Shown in pieces: positions 1 through 9,227 of a DNA stretch of 64,000 nucleotides. A program made the position numbers and the translations under genes. Under the pieces are notes generated by a model. It was not told where the DNA came from and did no database searches. It saw only the letters and a list, made by a program, of their open reading frames with translations. This DNA is from Ferriphaselus sp. R-1 (lineage in GTDB: Bacteria > Pseudomonadota > Gammaproteobacteria > Burkholderiales > Gallionellaceae), in assembly GCF_000746095.1 (NCBI RefSeq), contig NZ_JQKP01000001.1, positions 62,001 to 126,000 on the forward strand. The letters are read 5' to 3'. Within the stretch, counting starts at the first letter, position 1. Each line of letters begins with the position of its first letter.

Positions 1-22
1 ACTGCTACGTGCGGACTGATGT

Positions 23-1354
23 TCAGTACAGAGCCTGGTTCACCGAAGCGAGGTCGGCCTCGCTCAAGTCTCCCGCCGCTGCCTTGAGGCGCAAGCGGCT
101 CATCAGGAAGTTGTATTCGGCCTGATACAGGTCGCGGCGGGTGGCATAGAGCTGCTGCTGCGCATTGAGCACATCCAGATTGGTACGCACGCCGACTTCC
201 TGTCCGAGCTTGCTGGCATCCAGCAGGCTGCTGCTGGATTTGAGCGCCTGCTGCAAGGCACCGACCTGAGCGATGCCCGACTCCACGCCCAGATAGGCCT
301 GCTGAGTCTGCAACTCGACATTGCGGCGGGCGGTCTCCAGGTCTTGCCGGGCGCGCTCGCGGTTGGCTTCCGCCTCGCGCCATCTCGACTGTGTCGCCAT
401 CCCCTGGAAGATGGGCACGGTCACTTGCACGCCGACGACGGTGCTGCGCACATCGCTACCCACCCCGAAGCTGCCGCCATTGGCATAGTTCTGGCCATAG
501 CTGGCGACCAGGTCGGCGGTCGGCGCATGCCCGGCCATGTTGCGGGTCGCCTCCTTGTCGGCTAGTTCGGCACCGGCTTGTGCCGCCGTCACCTGCGGAT
601 TGTTCTGGCTGGCGGTCTCAATCCAGCTGCTCATCACGGCGGGTTGCGGCGGGTCGAGCTTCAGTTCCTGATTCAGCGCGCGCAGCTCATCGCTGGTCGA
701 GCCCGTCAACTGCTGCAAGGCGCGGCGCTTGATCAGCAGATTGCTCTGTGCGGCGATCTGTTGCGAGTTGATCAGGTCATGGCGCGCCTGCGCCTCGTAC
801 ACGTCCGTTACGGTGGCGCTGCCGACCTCGAAGTTGCGCTTGGCCTGCGCCAGTTGCTCGGCGATGGCGGTCTTCTGTGCTTCGGCCAGTTGCACATTGT
901 CCTGTGCCATCAGCACGTCGAAGTAAGTCTGCGCTACGCGCAGTACCAGTTCCTGCTCGGCGGCGCGGAACTGTGCATCCGCGATGGCGACCTGCAGTTC
1001 CGACTGGCTGTAGGCGAGCCAGTTCTGTGGGCGGAACAGCGGCTGCACCAGCGATACGCTGTAGCCGTGACTGTTGTAGCGGCTGTTGTACGGGTTGGGC
1101 AAGCCGAAGCGGGCGTTGGTCGCAGAGTTGGTGACCAGATCGTTGAAGTTGCTGTTGGCGACGAGATTGACGTTCGGCAGCAGCAGGGCGCGGCCTTGCG
1201 TCAACTTCTCCTGTCCGGCCTGATGGCTGGCGCGGGCAGCGGCGAAAACGGAATCCTGACCTTGTGCGGCGTGATAGGCATCCAGCAGATCGACACCGTG
1301 CGCCCAGGGTGCGAGGGTCATGGCCAACAAAAACGAGATGGGCTTCAGCTTCAT
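23..1354 (-). CDS. tolC: TolC-family outer membrane efflux/secretion channel
   Basis: Outer-membrane channel of the TolC family (443 aa), expected to form the exit duct of a type I secretion or tripartite efflux system. It begins with a Sec signal peptide (hydrophobic ISFLLAMTLAPWAHG, likely cut after AHG). Two OEP repeats follow, rich in heptad-like helices with Ala/Gln/Asn, and the last repeat carries the typical GVRTNLDVLNAQQQLY stretch. I chose the ATG at 1354 because a CTCTCC-complement Shine-Dalgarno (GGAG-like) and a signal peptide start there; the open frame runs further upstream but without signal. No inner-membrane partner is adjacent, so its pump is encoded elsewhere. The family is clear; the substrate is unknown. 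Confidence 0.9.
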   Translation of the reverse strand: MKLKPISFLLAMTLAPWAHGVDLLDAYHAAQGQDSVFAAARASHQAGQEKLTQGRALLLPNVNLVANSNFNDLVTNSATNARFGLPNPYNSRYNSHGYSVSLVQPLFRPQNWLAYSQSELQVAIADAQFRAAEQELVLRVAQTYFDVLMAQDNVQLAEAQKTAIAEQLAQAKRNFEVGSATVTDVYEAQARHDLINSQQIAAQSNLLIKRRALQQLTGSTSDELRALNQELKLDPPQPAVMSSWIETASQNNPQVTAAQAGAELADKEATRNMAGHAPTADLVASYGQNYANGGSFGVGSDVRSTVVGVQVTVPIFQGMATQSRWREAEANRERARQDLETARRNVELQTQQAYLGVESGIAQVGALQQALKSSSSLLDASKLGQEVGVRTNLDVLNAQQQLYATRRDLYQAEYNFLMSRLRLKAAAGDLSEADLASVNQALY

Positions 1355-1420
1355 GGAGAGGTACCTATATAAGATTCTTCTAATACTACCAAATCGCTCG
1401 GCTTTGATGCAACTGGCGGC

Positions 1421-1426
1421 ATTATA
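1421..1426 (-). promoter_or_regulatory. candidate -10 box for the TolC-like gene
   Basis: On the minus strand this reads TATAAT, 67 bases upstream of the chosen start of the TolC-like gene. No convincing -35 hexamer sits 16-18 bases upstream, so the promoter is only half supported. Confidence 0.35.
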
Positions 1427-1458
1427 GCGATGAGCAACCCGAGGCGGCGAGGACGGGG

Positions 1459-2982
1459 CTATTTCAAAGCCGCGTAGACCATCCATACCAGCATCGCCAT
1501 CAGTACCGCCGTGATGGCCATCAACCAGAGGTTGCGCAACTGCGTCTGGCGGTAATGCATGGCCAGCAGCTCTTCGAGCTGGTCCAGCCGCTGGTCGTGC
1601 AAGCGCTGGTGCAGCAGGCGCGGGAGTTGCGGCAACAGGGTCGCGTAGTGCGGAGCCTCTTCCTGCAAGGCTTTGACGAAGCCGCGCCAGCCGATCTGCT
1701 CGCTCATCCAGCGCTCCAGCCAAGGCTTGGCGGTCTTCCACAGGTCCAGTTCTGGATCGAGTTGCAGACCCAGCCCTTCAATGTTGAGCAGGGTCTTTTG
1801 CAGCAACACCAGTTGCGGCTGGATCTCGATGCCAAAGCGGCGCGAGGTCTGGAACAGGCGCAACAGCACGCGACCGAAGGATACTTCGCGCAGCGGTTTG
1901 TCGAAGATGGGTTCGCATACCGAGCGGATGGCGGCCTCCAGCTCGTCCACCCGGGTGTTAGCGGGTGCCCAGCCGGATTCGATGTGGACCTCGGCGACGC
2001 GCTTGTAGTCGCGGCGGAAGAAGGCGATGAAGTTCTGCGCCAGGTAGTGCTTGTCGGTGTCGGTCAGCGTACCCATGATGCCGAAATCCAGCGCGATGTA
2101 ACGCCCGTCGCGCGCCACCTGCACGTTGCCGGGGTGCATGTCGGCATGGAAGAAACCGTCGCGGAACACCTGGGTGTAAAAGATCTCCACCCCGTCCGCC
2201 GCCAGTTTGGGGATGTTCACCCCGGCAGCGCGGATCTCGTCCACCTGGCTCACCGGGATGCCGTGCATCCGCTCCATCACCATCACCGACTCGGAGCACC
2301 AGTCCCAATAGATCTCGGGTACCAGCAACAGGCGCGAGGTGGCGAAGTTGCGCTTCAACTGGCTGGCGCTGGCGGCTTCGCGCATCAGGTCCAGCTCGTC
2401 GTGCAGGTGCTTGGAGAACTCGGCCACGACTTCGCGCGGCTTGAGTCGGCGGCCGTCGGCCCAGAACCGCTCCAGCAATCCGGCGGCGGCATCGAGCAGA
2501 TCGAGGTCATGTTCGATCACGCGCGCTATGCCGGGCCGCAGCACCTTCACCGCGACCTCGCGCCCGTCGGGCAGCTCGGCGAAGTGGACTTGCGCTACCG
2601 AGGCGCTGGCGATCGGCGTTTCGTCGAAGCGGGCGAACACCTGATCCAGCGGTTTGCCGAAGTTGGTCTCCAGCAAGGCGATGGCCTGCGCGGACGGGAA
2701 CGGCGGGACCTGGTCTTGCAACTTCGCCAGCTCATCGGCCAGGTCGGTTGGCATCAGGTCGCGGCGGGTGGACAGCATCTGGCCGAACTTGACGAAGATC
2801 GGGCCCAACGATTCGAGCGCCAGCCGCAAGCGTGGCGCGCGCGGGGTGTCGGTGTCGCGGAAGAACAGCAGCCAGTTGAGGGTGACGCGCAAGAACGCGG
2901 TGCGCTGGTGGGCGAGGATGAACTCGTCCAGGCCGAAACGCAGCACGACGAACAGGATCTTGAGGATGCGCAACAGTCGCAT
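1459..2982 (-). CDS. ubiB: UbiB, ABC1/ADCK atypical kinase for ubiquinone biosynthesis
   Basis: UbiB-type ABC1 family protein (507 aa), needed for aerobic ubiquinone synthesis and membrane associated. Visible family motifs are the KFGQ nucleotide-loop replacement near residue 68, an Ala/Ser-rich loop ASASVAQVH, the VAVKV lysine strand, [10 protein letters not shown] (catalytic-loop equivalent) and ALDFG (metal-binding DFG equivalent). A C-terminal hydrophobic helix ([20 protein letters not shown]) anchors it. The length matches the family. It lies directly downstream of ubiJ on the same strand (3-base gap), the usual ubiJ-ubiB pairing, although ubiE is not in the window. Confidence 0.95.
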   Translation of the reverse strand: MRLLRILKILFVVLRFGLDEFILAHQRTAFLRVTLNWLLFFRDTDTPRAPRLRLALESLGPIFVKFGQMLSTRRDLMPTDLADELAKLQDQVPPFPSAQAIALLETNFGKPLDQVFARFDETPIASASVAQVHFAELPDGREVAVKVLRPGIARVIEHDLDLLDAAAGLLERFWADGRRLKPREVVAEFSKHLHDELDLMREAASASQLKRNFATSRLLLVPEIYWDWCSESVMVMERMHGIPVSQVDEIRAAGVNIPKLAADGVEIFYTQVFRDGFFHADMHPGNVQVARDGRYIALDFGIMGTLTDTDKHYLAQNFIAFFRRDYKRVAEVHIESGWAPANTRVDELEAAIRSVCEPIFDKPLREVSFGRVLLRLFQTSRRFGIEIQPQLVLLQKTLLNIEGLGLQLDPELDLWKTAKPWLERWMSEQIGWRGFVKALQEEAPHYATLLPQLPRLLHQRLHDQRLDQLEELLAMHYRQTQLRNLWLMAITAVLMAMLVWMVYAALK

Positions 2983-2985
2983 GGT

Positions 2986-3564
2986 TTATTTTGCGCCGGA
3001 GAGGCGGGACAGACGTTGTTCCAGGCGGGCCACATCGTCGCGCAAGCGGTCCACCTGCTGCACGAAACCGGCCACGTGCTCCGGCTTGGCCAGCAGCGGG
3101 CGCTCCTCCGTCCAGTATTCGGCCAGAGTCTGCGACAAGCTCAGCGCTGTGTCCCGTACCTGGCGATGCTTGGCGGCGGCGAGCCGTACGATGCGCTCAG
3201 CCGCGATGTCGCCGGTGATGCGGCTGATGTCCTCGGCGGCATCCCAGCGCAGATTGCGGCTGAGATAGAAAATCTCGGCCAGCAGTGCAGCATCGCCGGA
3301 TGTCTGGATCTGGCCGTAGGCACTCTCGTCCTGCAGTGCCAGCCGGGGGAGCAGCGAAGGCGGTACGACGCACACGGCATCGGCGCTGGTGTCGGTCGCC
3401 GCCACGCTCAGCAGGCCGTCCGGACCGACGGAGCAGGTGACGGAGAACGGCGCGATGCGGAACTGTGCCGTCTTGCCGACGAACCGGGCCAGTCGAGGCA
3501 ACGCCCAGCCGCTGCCCGCAAGCAGATGGTTGAGCGTGGCGACGACGGGCTGGCCGAGCATCAT
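2986..3564 (-). CDS. ubiJ: UbiJ, SCP2-domain ubiquinone biosynthesis accessory factor
   Basis: About 192 aa with an N-terminal SCP2-like lipid-binding domain (roughly residues 10-110) and a coiled-coil C-terminus (VDRLRDDVARLEQRLSRL), as in UbiJ, which organises the soluble Ubi complex with UbiK. The ATG at 3564 overlaps the TGA of the upstream Tim44-domain gene (ATGA), which favours that start over an upstream one and implies translational coupling. It is followed immediately by ubiB. The assignment rests on fold-level sequence pattern and on synteny. Confidence 0.85.
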   Translation of the reverse strand: MMLGQPVVATLNHLLAGSGWALPRLARFVGKTAQFRIAPFSVTCSVGPDGLLSVAATDTSADAVCVVPPSLLPRLALQDESAYGQIQTSGDAALLAEIFYLSRNLRWDAAEDISRITGDIAAERIVRLAAAKHRQVRDTALSLSQTLAEYWTEERPLLAKPEHVAGFVQQVDRLRDDVARLEQRLSRLSGAK

Positions 3565-4406
3565 CAGTTGACTTGCTGGATACCTGCCAACAGCCACATC
3601 GACTTGTCGTCGCGCAGGTTCTTCTGCACATGCCAGACCTCGTCGAAGTGCTCCGGCGCAGCGCCGTTCTCCGACAGCTGGCCGCTCAGGCGTACGCTGG
3701 CGATGGCGATGTTGCCTTCTTCCACGACCTCGATCAGCTCGGCATTGACGCTGCTCACATCGGTCTTTTGCGGCGTGTCGTCGCGCTCTTGCATCTGCAT
3801 CGAGATCTCGGCGTACATCTCCGGCGTGGTGTACTCGCGGATGTCGTTCAGATCCTTGCGGTCATTGGCCGCTTGCAGGCGGATGAACGAAGTCTTGGCC
3901 GAGCGCAGGAATGCCTCGACGGGGAAACCCGCCGGGATGCTCGCTGCGGCAGCCACCGGTGCGGTGGAGGTGCCGGTGCCTTGCACCGGTTCCATCGCCG
4001 GGGGCGGCGAGTAGGGCGCGCCAGCGCCTGCGTACTGCATCGCCGGTTGCTGCTTCTTGCGGAACAGGGAGATCAGGAACATCACGGCCACGGCGGCGAG
4101 GATGGCCATCAGGATGCCGCCCATCGCACCGCCCATGCCGCTACCGGCGAACAGGGCGCCCAGACCTGCACCTATCGCCAAGCCAGCCAGTGGCCCCAGC
4201 CATTTGTTGCCCGCCGGGGCGGGGGCAGGGGCAGGTGTTGCCGCAGGAGCAGGAGCGGCTGCCGGAGGGCGCTGCATCTGTTGCTGGTTCATGGTGCGCT
4301 GTTTACCGATACTGCTACCGCCCCCGAAACGCTTGGCCTCCGCAGACGCGGCGAACAGGCAAAAACAAGTGAGAGTCAGGGTGAGCAGCTTCAAGAAACG
4401 TATCAT
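3564..4406 (-). CDS. Tim44-domain membrane protein
   Basis: 280-aa protein with a signal peptide or N-terminal membrane segment (KLLTLTLTCFCLFAASAEA), a low-complexity Gln/Pro/Ala stretch (about 40-75), a Gly/Ala-rich transmembrane helix (about 80-125) and a C-terminal Tim44-like domain (about 150-280). Bacterial Tim44-domain proteins of this architecture have no settled function. In betaproteobacteria they recur next to ubi genes, as here with ubiJ-ubiB. The ATG at 4406 is preceded by GAGGAA with good spacing, while the frame extends upstream without a ribosome site. Confidence 0.8.
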   Translation of the reverse strand: MIRFLKLLTLTLTCFCLFAASAEAKRFGGGSSIGKQRTMNQQQMQRPPAAAPAPAATPAPAPAPAGNKWLGPLAGLAIGAGLGALFAGSGMGGAMGGILMAILAAVAVMFLISLFRKKQQPAMQYAGAGAPYSPPPAMEPVQGTGTSTAPVAAAASIPAGFPVEAFLRSAKTSFIRLQAANDRKDLNDIREYTTPEMYAEISMQMQERDDTPQKTDVSSVNAELIEVVEEGNIAIASVRLSGQLSENGAAPEHFDEVWHVQKNLRDDKSMWLLAGIQQVN

Positions 4407-4441
4407 GTATTCCTCTACAGGTGAATGAACAAACGGCGCGC

Positions 4442-4470
4442 AGTATAGCATCGCTGCGCCCGCCTGCTGA
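4442..4470 (-). promoter_or_regulatory. weak sigma-70-like promoter for Tim44-ubiJ-ubiB
   Basis: On the minus strand TATACT (4447-4442) has a poor -35 match (TCAGCA, 4470-4465) at 17-base spacing. It precedes the Tim44-domain gene start by about 36 bases, so it is positioned correctly but weak. Confidence 0.3.
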
Positions 4471-4508
4471 ATGCGATGGGCGCGACTCTTGCAGACGGGT
4501 GGGGAGGG

Positions 4509-4913
4509 TCAGGCGCTGGTTTCGCTGTTGAGTTGCACCAGCAGCAGGTCGGCGGCCTGTTCCAGTTGGGCCACGCTGAGCGTGCCTATGCACATCTCGG
4601 CGACCTGTATGCCTTCCAGTACGGAAGGGCGTTCACTTTCGGAGATCTCCCATATCCCGGTGGTGTCGCCACGTTGCCGGACGTGGTGCAGCACGGCGAT
4701 GGCGGCATCCAGGATGGGGATGGCTTGCGGGGTCTTGGTCTGGCCGAGCTCCAGCGCGTAGCGAACGACGGAGACCGCCGCCGCCAGTCGGCTGAACGCG
4801 ACCACGGTGAATTTCCCGGCGCAGGCGGACTGATAGGGCAGATGCATGTCCATCGCATAGATGTCCTTCATTCCTTGCGTGACAGGGACTCGGATCCGGC
4901 TACGCTTCTTCAT
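4509..4913 (-). CDS. hypothetical protein, small alpha-helical
   Basis: 134 aa, no family recognised. The start (ATG at 4913) overlaps the end of the RluA-like pseudouridine synthase by 14 bases, so it is probably the last gene of that operon. The N-terminus is basic (KKRSRIRVP), and the rest looks helical and soluble, with no signal peptide or membrane segment. A helix-rich middle (VAFSRLAAAVSVVRYALEL) and a Leu-rich C-terminus are the only visible features. Codon use looks like its neighbours, which supports a real gene. Confidence 0.6.
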   Translation of the reverse strand: MKKRSRIRVPVTQGMKDIYAMDMHLPYQSACAGKFTVVAFSRLAAAVSVVRYALELGQTKTPQAIPILDAAIAVLHHVRQRGDTTGIWEISESERPSVLEGIQVAEMCIGTLSVAQLEQAADLLLVQLNSETSA

Positions 4914-5631
4914 GATGACTTTCCGTGGTTGGGTGATGGACGGCAAAGCTATCGGCAGGCGCGGCATAAGCTTTAGCGGTTGGGAAGGGAGCGGCGCTGA
5001 AAAGCTCCAATGAGCTGTCGGTTGCCGGGTGCGTAAAGGACAGGCGGCATGCGTGCAGATACAGCCGTTCGGCTGCCCGCCCCTGATACAGCGTGTCGCC
5101 GATGATGGGGTGGCCGATGGCTTGCAGATGCACCCGCAATTGGTGGGTGCGTCCGGTGACCGGCTCCAGCTCGACATGGCTGAGATCCGCTTCCGGCTCG
5201 TAGTGTCCGGCTCGGTAGCGGGTGAGTGAGGGCTTGCCCAGCTCGGCATCGACCTTGTGCCGGGGCCGATTCGGCCAGTCTGCTGCGATCGGCAGGTCGA
5301 TCGCGCCGTACCCTTCCAGACGGCCTTCCAGGACGGCAACGTAGCGCTTGTTGACCTGGCGTTCGGCGAACGCCCGGGACAAGGCCCGCTGGATCTCGAT
5401 GTTGCGGGCGAACACCATCAGGCCCGAAGTTGCCATGTCCAGCCGGTGTACGACCAGAGCATCAGGGAAATCACGCCGCAAGCGGGTCAGCAGGCAATCC
5501 TGCTTGTCCTCACCCCGGCCAGGCACGGCCAGCAGCCCAGCCGGTTTGTTCACCACCAGCAAGGCATCATCCTGGTGGAGCAGGTCGAGGGGGCGCGCAG
5601 GCGGTGGGAGGTAGGTCGGTTGGGAGTCCAC
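4900..5631 (-). CDS. RluA-family RNA pseudouridine synthase
   Basis: 243-aa pseudouridine synthase that isomerises uridine in rRNA or tRNA. It carries the RluA signature VHRLDMATSG with the catalytic Asp near residue 65, the NKPAGLLAVPG strand and the C-terminal GRTHQLRVHLQAIGHPI motif. There is no N-terminal S4 domain, which places it with the short RluA/TruC-like forms and leaves the exact target site open. It follows rng by 12 bases on the same strand. Confidence 0.88.
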   Translation of the reverse strand: MDSQPTYLPPPARPLDLLHQDDALLVVNKPAGLLAVPGRGEDKQDCLLTRLRRDFPDALVVHRLDMATSGLMVFARNIEIQRALSRAFAERQVNKRYVAVLEGRLEGYGAIDLPIAADWPNRPRHKVDAELGKPSLTRYRAGHYEPEADLSHVELEPVTGRTHQLRVHLQAIGHPIIGDTLYQGRAAERLYLHACRLSFTHPATDSSLELFSAAPFPTAKAYAAPADSFAVHHPTTESHHEEA

Positions 5632-5643
5632 GCTGGGATGCGA

Positions 5644-7098
5644 TCACATCAGGATCACGTCGTATTGTTCCTGGCAGTACAGTGTGTCGACCTGCAGCGA
5701 TACCGACTTGCCGATGAAGTCGGAGAGTTGCGCCAGGCTTTGCGATTCCTCATCCAGGAACAGGTCGATGACTTGCTGCGAAGCCAGGATGCGGTACTCG
5801 CGGGCATTGAACTGGCGCGCCTCGCGCACGATTTCGCGCAGGATCTCGTAGCACACGGTCTGCGCGGTCTTCACCTCGCCGCGCCCCTGGCAGGTCGGGC
5901 AGGGCTCGCACAGCACATGGGCGAGGCTCTCGCGGGTGCGCTTGCGCGTCATCTCGACCAATCCCAGCGCGGAGAAGCCGTTCACCGTGATGCGGGTGTG
6001 GTCGCGTGCCAGGGTCTTCTTGAATTCGTCCAGCACGGCATCGCGGTGCTCCTGCGTGTCCATGTCGATGAAATCGCAGATGATGATGCCACCCAGGTTG
6101 CGCAGGCGTAGCTGGCGGGCGATCACCTGCGCGGCCTCCAGGTTGGTCTTGAAGATGGTGTCGTCGAAATTGCGGCCACCGACGAAGCCGCCGGTGTTCA
6201 CATCCACCGTGGTCAGCGCCTCGGTCTGGTCGAAGATCAGGTAGCCGCCCGACTTCAGGTCCACGCGCCGCGACAAGGCGCGCTCGATCTCGGCCTCCAC
6301 CGCATACAGATCGAACAGGGGGCGCTCGCCGGTGTAGTGCTCCAGTCTGGGCAAGGCATCGGCCATGTAATCCTGGGCGAAGGTCTGCATGCGCTGGTAG
6401 GTGCCGCGAGAGTCCACCAGAATGTGGGTGGTGTCTTCGCTGACGAAATCGCGCAATACCCGCAAGGCGAGGTCCAACTCCTGATACAGCAGGGCCGGGG
6501 CGGCGTGGCGCTTGGCATCGTCCTGCAACTTCTGCCACTGGCGCTCCAGATACTCCATGTCGGCCAGGAATTCCTTGTCCGAGGCCGATTCCGCCATGGT
6601 GCGGATGATGTAACCGCCGCTGTGTTGTGCCGGCAGCAGGCTGACCAGCTTGTTTCTCAGCATCTCGCGTTCGGTTTCATCCTCGATGCGCTGTGATACG
6701 CCGATGTGTGTCTCCTGCGGCAGGAATACCACCAGCCGTCCCGCGATGCTGATCTGGGTAGACAGCCGCGCGCCCTTGGTGCCGATGGGGTCCTTGATGA
6801 CTTGCGCCAGGATGGATTGCCCCTCGAACAGCACCTTCTCGATCGGCTTGGCGGCATCGCCGTTGTTGCGGTTCTCCCAGATGTCGGCCACATGCAGGAA
6901 GGCCGAGCGCTCCAGCCCGATGTCGATGAAGGCCGACTGCATCCCCGGCAGCACGCGCTTGACCTTGCCCAGATAGACGTTGCCGACCAGTCCGCGCTGG
7001 CTGGCGCGCTCGATGTGCAACTCCTGCACCACGCCGAGCTGCATCACGGCGGCGCGCGTCTCCTGGGGGGTGATGTTGATGAGGATGTCGTTGTTCAT
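5644..7098 (-). CDS. rng: ribonuclease G
   Basis: 484-aa endoribonuclease of the RNase E/G family, acting in 16S rRNA 5' maturation and mRNA decay. It shows the N-terminal S1 domain (VYLGKVKRVLPGMQSAFIDIG), the DNase I-like catalytic region with the VDVNTGGFVG metal-binding motif, and the Zn-link CEPCPTCQGRGEV. The length matches RNase G and it lacks the long scaffold tail of RNase E. The ATG at 7098 overlaps the stop of maf (ATGA). Confidence 0.95.
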   Translation of the reverse strand: MNNDILINITPQETRAAVMQLGVVQELHIERASQRGLVGNVYLGKVKRVLPGMQSAFIDIGLERSAFLHVADIWENRNNGDAAKPIEKVLFEGQSILAQVIKDPIGTKGARLSTQISIAGRLVVFLPQETHIGVSQRIEDETEREMLRNKLVSLLPAQHSGGYIIRTMAESASDKEFLADMEYLERQWQKLQDDAKRHAAPALLYQELDLALRVLRDFVSEDTTHILVDSRGTYQRMQTFAQDYMADALPRLEHYTGERPLFDLYAVEAEIERALSRRVDLKSGGYLIFDQTEALTTVDVNTGGFVGGRNFDDTIFKTNLEAAQVIARQLRLRNLGGIIICDFIDMDTQEHRDAVLDEFKKTLARDHTRITVNGFSALGLVEMTRKRTRESLAHVLCEPCPTCQGRGEVKTAQTVCYEILREIVREARQFNAREYRILASQQVIDLFLDEESQSLAQLSDFIGKSVSLQVDTLYCQEQYDVILM

Positions 7099-7715
7099 GG
7101 CACCGGATACCCGAAGTGTTCCAGCAGCTCGGCGGTCTCGCACAGGGGCAGCCCCATCACGCCGGAATAGCTCCCGGCGATGTGGCGGATAAAGGTGGCC
7201 GCGTGCCCCTGGATGCCGTAGGCCCCCGCCTTGTCCAGCGACTCACCGGTCAGCAGATAGCGGCGGATGCGTTCCTCGTTTAACTCGACGAAAGTCACCC
7301 GGGTGGTGGACAGGCGCAGCTCGCATTGGCCATCGCGCGCCATCGCCACAGCGGTCAGCACCTGATGCTCGCGTCCGGACAGTTGCCGCAGGATGTCCGC
7401 TGCCGCGTCCCGGTCATGCGGTTTGCCGATGATCTGGCCGTCCAGCGTGACCGTGGTGTCGGCGGCCAGTACCGGGAACGGCGGCAGATTGCGCTGCTGC
7501 ATGATCTTCCAGCCGGCGGCGGCCTTTTCGCGGCAAACCCGCTGCACGTAGGTCTCGGGCGATTCGTCGGGATGCGGCGTTTCGTCCACGTCAGGCAAGC
7601 GCCCCGAATCGCTGCGCAGCAACAGCGAGCCGAAGTTCACGCCGATCTGCTTGAGCAGTTCGCGGCGGCGCGGGCTTTGCGAGGCGAGGTAGATGCGATG
7701 TTGGGTCAGGCTCAT
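7095..7715 (-). CDS. maf: Maf-family nucleoside triphosphate pyrophosphatase
   Basis: 206-aa Maf/YhdE-like house-cleaning pyrophosphatase, predicted to hydrolyse dTTP, UTP or modified nucleotides to monophosphates. Motifs seen are LASQSPRRRELL near the N-terminus, the catalytic LAADTTV and GKPHD, and the C-terminal DKAGAYGIQG. It overlaps rng by 4 bases, and the rlmH stop is 7 bases upstream of its ATG. The chosen start (MSLTQHRIYL) fits family length; the longer frame upstream lies inside rlmH. Confidence 0.92.
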   Translation of the reverse strand: MSLTQHRIYLASQSPRRRELLKQIGVNFGSLLLRSDSGRLPDVDETPHPDESPETYVQRVCREKAAAGWKIMQQRNLPPFPVLAADTTVTLDGQIIGKPHDRDAAADILRQLSGREHQVLTAVAMARDGQCELRLSTTRVTFVELNEERIRRYLLTGESLDKAGAYGIQGHAATFIRHIAGSYSGVMGLPLCETAELLEHFGYPVP

Positions 7716-7722
7716 GGTCGGC

Positions 7723-8193
7723 TCATTCGCGATGGTAGGGGTGATTGTGCATGAGACTCCACGCCCGGTACAACTGTTCGGCCAGCAGCACACGCACCAT
7801 GGCGTGCGGCAAGGTCAGCGCGGACAGGGCCAGCAGCTTGTGTGCCGCCCGTTTCACCGTATCGTGCAGGCCGTCGGCTCCGCCGATGATGAAGGCCACA
7901 TCGCGGCCTTCGCCCATCCAGCCAGTCATCTCGTCGGCCAGTTTGCGCGTGGTCCAGGCGGCACCGCGTTCGTCCAGGGCGCAGACCAGCGCTCCTTGCG
8001 GCAGGGCAGCCAGGATGCGGCCCGCTTCGGCCTCCATGATCTGCTCGGTGGTCTTGCCGGTGGTGCGTGGCTCGGGCTTGAGTTCGATGAGTTCGATTTT
8101 CGCCTCGCGCGGCATGCGTTTGGCGTATTCGGCATAGCCGTCGCTGATCCAGCCCGGCATCTTGTGGCCGACGGAAACGATCAGCAGCTTCAC
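7723..8193 (-). CDS. rlmH: RlmH, 23S rRNA pseudouridine-1915 N3-methyltransferase
   Basis: 156-aa SPOUT methyltransferase that methylates pseudouridine 1915 in helix 69 of 23S rRNA using SAM. The knot motifs are visible: [14 protein letters not shown] and the C-terminal [20 protein letters not shown]...HPYHRE. The start is a GTG at 8193, one base after the rsfS stop; the longer upstream frame is within rsfS and gives a non-family extension. The rsfS-rlmH pair is widely conserved. Confidence 0.95.
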   Translation of the reverse strand: MKLLIVSVGHKMPGWISDGYAEYAKRMPREAKIELIELKPEPRTTGKTTEQIMEAEAGRILAALPQGALVCALDERGAAWTTRKLADEMTGWMGEGRDVAFIIGGADGLHDTVKRAAHKLLALSALTLPHAMVRVLLAEQLYRAWSLMHNHPYHRE

Positions 8194-8194
8194 G

Positions 8195-8539
8195 TCAGGC
8201 GGCGCGCGGCTGGTGCTGTTCGCCCCACAGCTCTTCCAGGTTGTAATAGGCGCGCACGGCGGGCTGCATGACGTGGACGACGACATCGCCCAGGTCCACC
8301 AGCACCCATTCGCCCGCGCGTCCGCCCTCGACATCGCGCGGACGTTCACCCAGTGCCATCAGCGCCTCGACCACGTGGTCGGCCAGCGCCTTGGTCTGGC
8401 GGGTGGATTGGGCGCTGGCGATGACCATGCGCTCGAACAGGGAGCTGAGTCGGCTGGTGTCGAGCACGGTGATGTGCTCGCCCTTGATGTCCTCCAGTGC
8501 GGAGACGATGGCGGCGGTCTTTTGTTCTACGGTCAACAT
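8195..8539 (-). CDS. rsfS: RsfS ribosomal silencing factor
   Basis: 114-aa RsfS (Iojap) protein that binds uL14 on the 50S subunit and blocks subunit joining in starvation. Motifs include the [11 protein letters not shown] strand, [14 protein letters not shown] and [16 protein letters not shown]. It starts inside the 3' end of nadD (7-base overlap) and runs into rlmH, the classic nadD-rsfS-rlmH order. Confidence 0.95.
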   Translation of the reverse strand: MLTVEQKTAAIVSALEDIKGEHITVLDTSRLSSLFERMVIASAQSTRQTKALADHVVEALMALGERPRDVEGGRAGEWVLVDLGDVVVHVMQPAVRAYYNLEELWGEQHQPRAA

Positions 8540-9207
8540 GCGGGATAAAGCTCGTGGGTGTGGATGTACCAGGCGACACTGTCCGGTACCAGATAGCGCA
8601 GATTCCTGTGCGTCGAGACCCGGCGGCGAATGTCGGTGGCCGAGATCTCCAGCAACGGCATGTCCAGCGCCACGATGGCTCCGGCGGCCTGCTCGTGCAG
8701 CTTCAGTGGTGCGGGTGCCAAACGGGCGAAGTATTCGAGGCGCAAGGCCTCATCCGCTTCCAGCATGGCGTTCCCCAGCGGCAAGCCGGGGCGTTGCATC
8801 ACCACGATATGCGCCAGTTCGAACAAGCGTGTCCATTGGTGCCAGGTGTGCAGTTGCAAAAAGGCATCGCTGCCCAGCAGCAGGCAGATGGGCTGCTGCG
8901 CCCCCAGTTCATCGCGCAGCGATTCCAGAGTGTGTACGGAGTAGCACGGCCCGGCGCGGAAGATCTCGCGCTCGTCCAGCGTCAGCCCCGGATTACCCTG
9001 CAAGGCCAGTCGCACCATCTCCAGCCGTTGTTGCGGGGTAGAGAACGGCTTGCTGCGATGGGGGGGCGTACCGTTGGGGATGAACCTGACCTGACGCAGG
9101 TCGCACTGTTCCAGTGCTTCCAGCGCCAGGCGCAGATGGCCGTGGTGGATGGGGTCGAAGGTGCCGCCGAGTACGCCTATGGGCCGAATGAGTGCGGGTG
9201 GGTTCAC
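8533..9207 (-). CDS. nadD: NadD, nicotinate-nucleotide adenylyltransferase
   Basis: 224-aa enzyme joining nicotinate mononucleotide and ATP to form deamido-NAD. The nucleotidyltransferase signature GGTFDPIHHGHL lies near residue 14 and the C-terminal ISATDIRRRV motif is present. A GTG start at 9207 gives the usual length. It sits 20 bases downstream of aceF and overlaps rsfS by 7 bases. Confidence 0.95.
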   Translation of the reverse strand: MNPPALIRPIGVLGGTFDPIHHGHLRLALEALEQCDLRQVRFIPNGTPPHRSKPFSTPQQRLEMVRLALQGNPGLTLDEREIFRAGPCYSVHTLESLRDELGAQQPICLLLGSDAFLQLHTWHQWTRLFELAHIVVMQRPGLPLGNAMLEADEALRLEYFARLAPAPLKLHEQAAGAIVALDMPLLEISATDIRRRVSTHRNLRYLVPDSVAWYIHTHELYPAC

Positions 9208-9227
9208 GGCTCAGTCGGCCAGCAGAC

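Noticed and set aside
1555-4014. An 819-codon plus-strand frame opposite ubiB and ubiJ
   Set aside because: Shadow of ubiB-ubiJ-Tim44; Gln/His-rich composition typical of antisense frames here.
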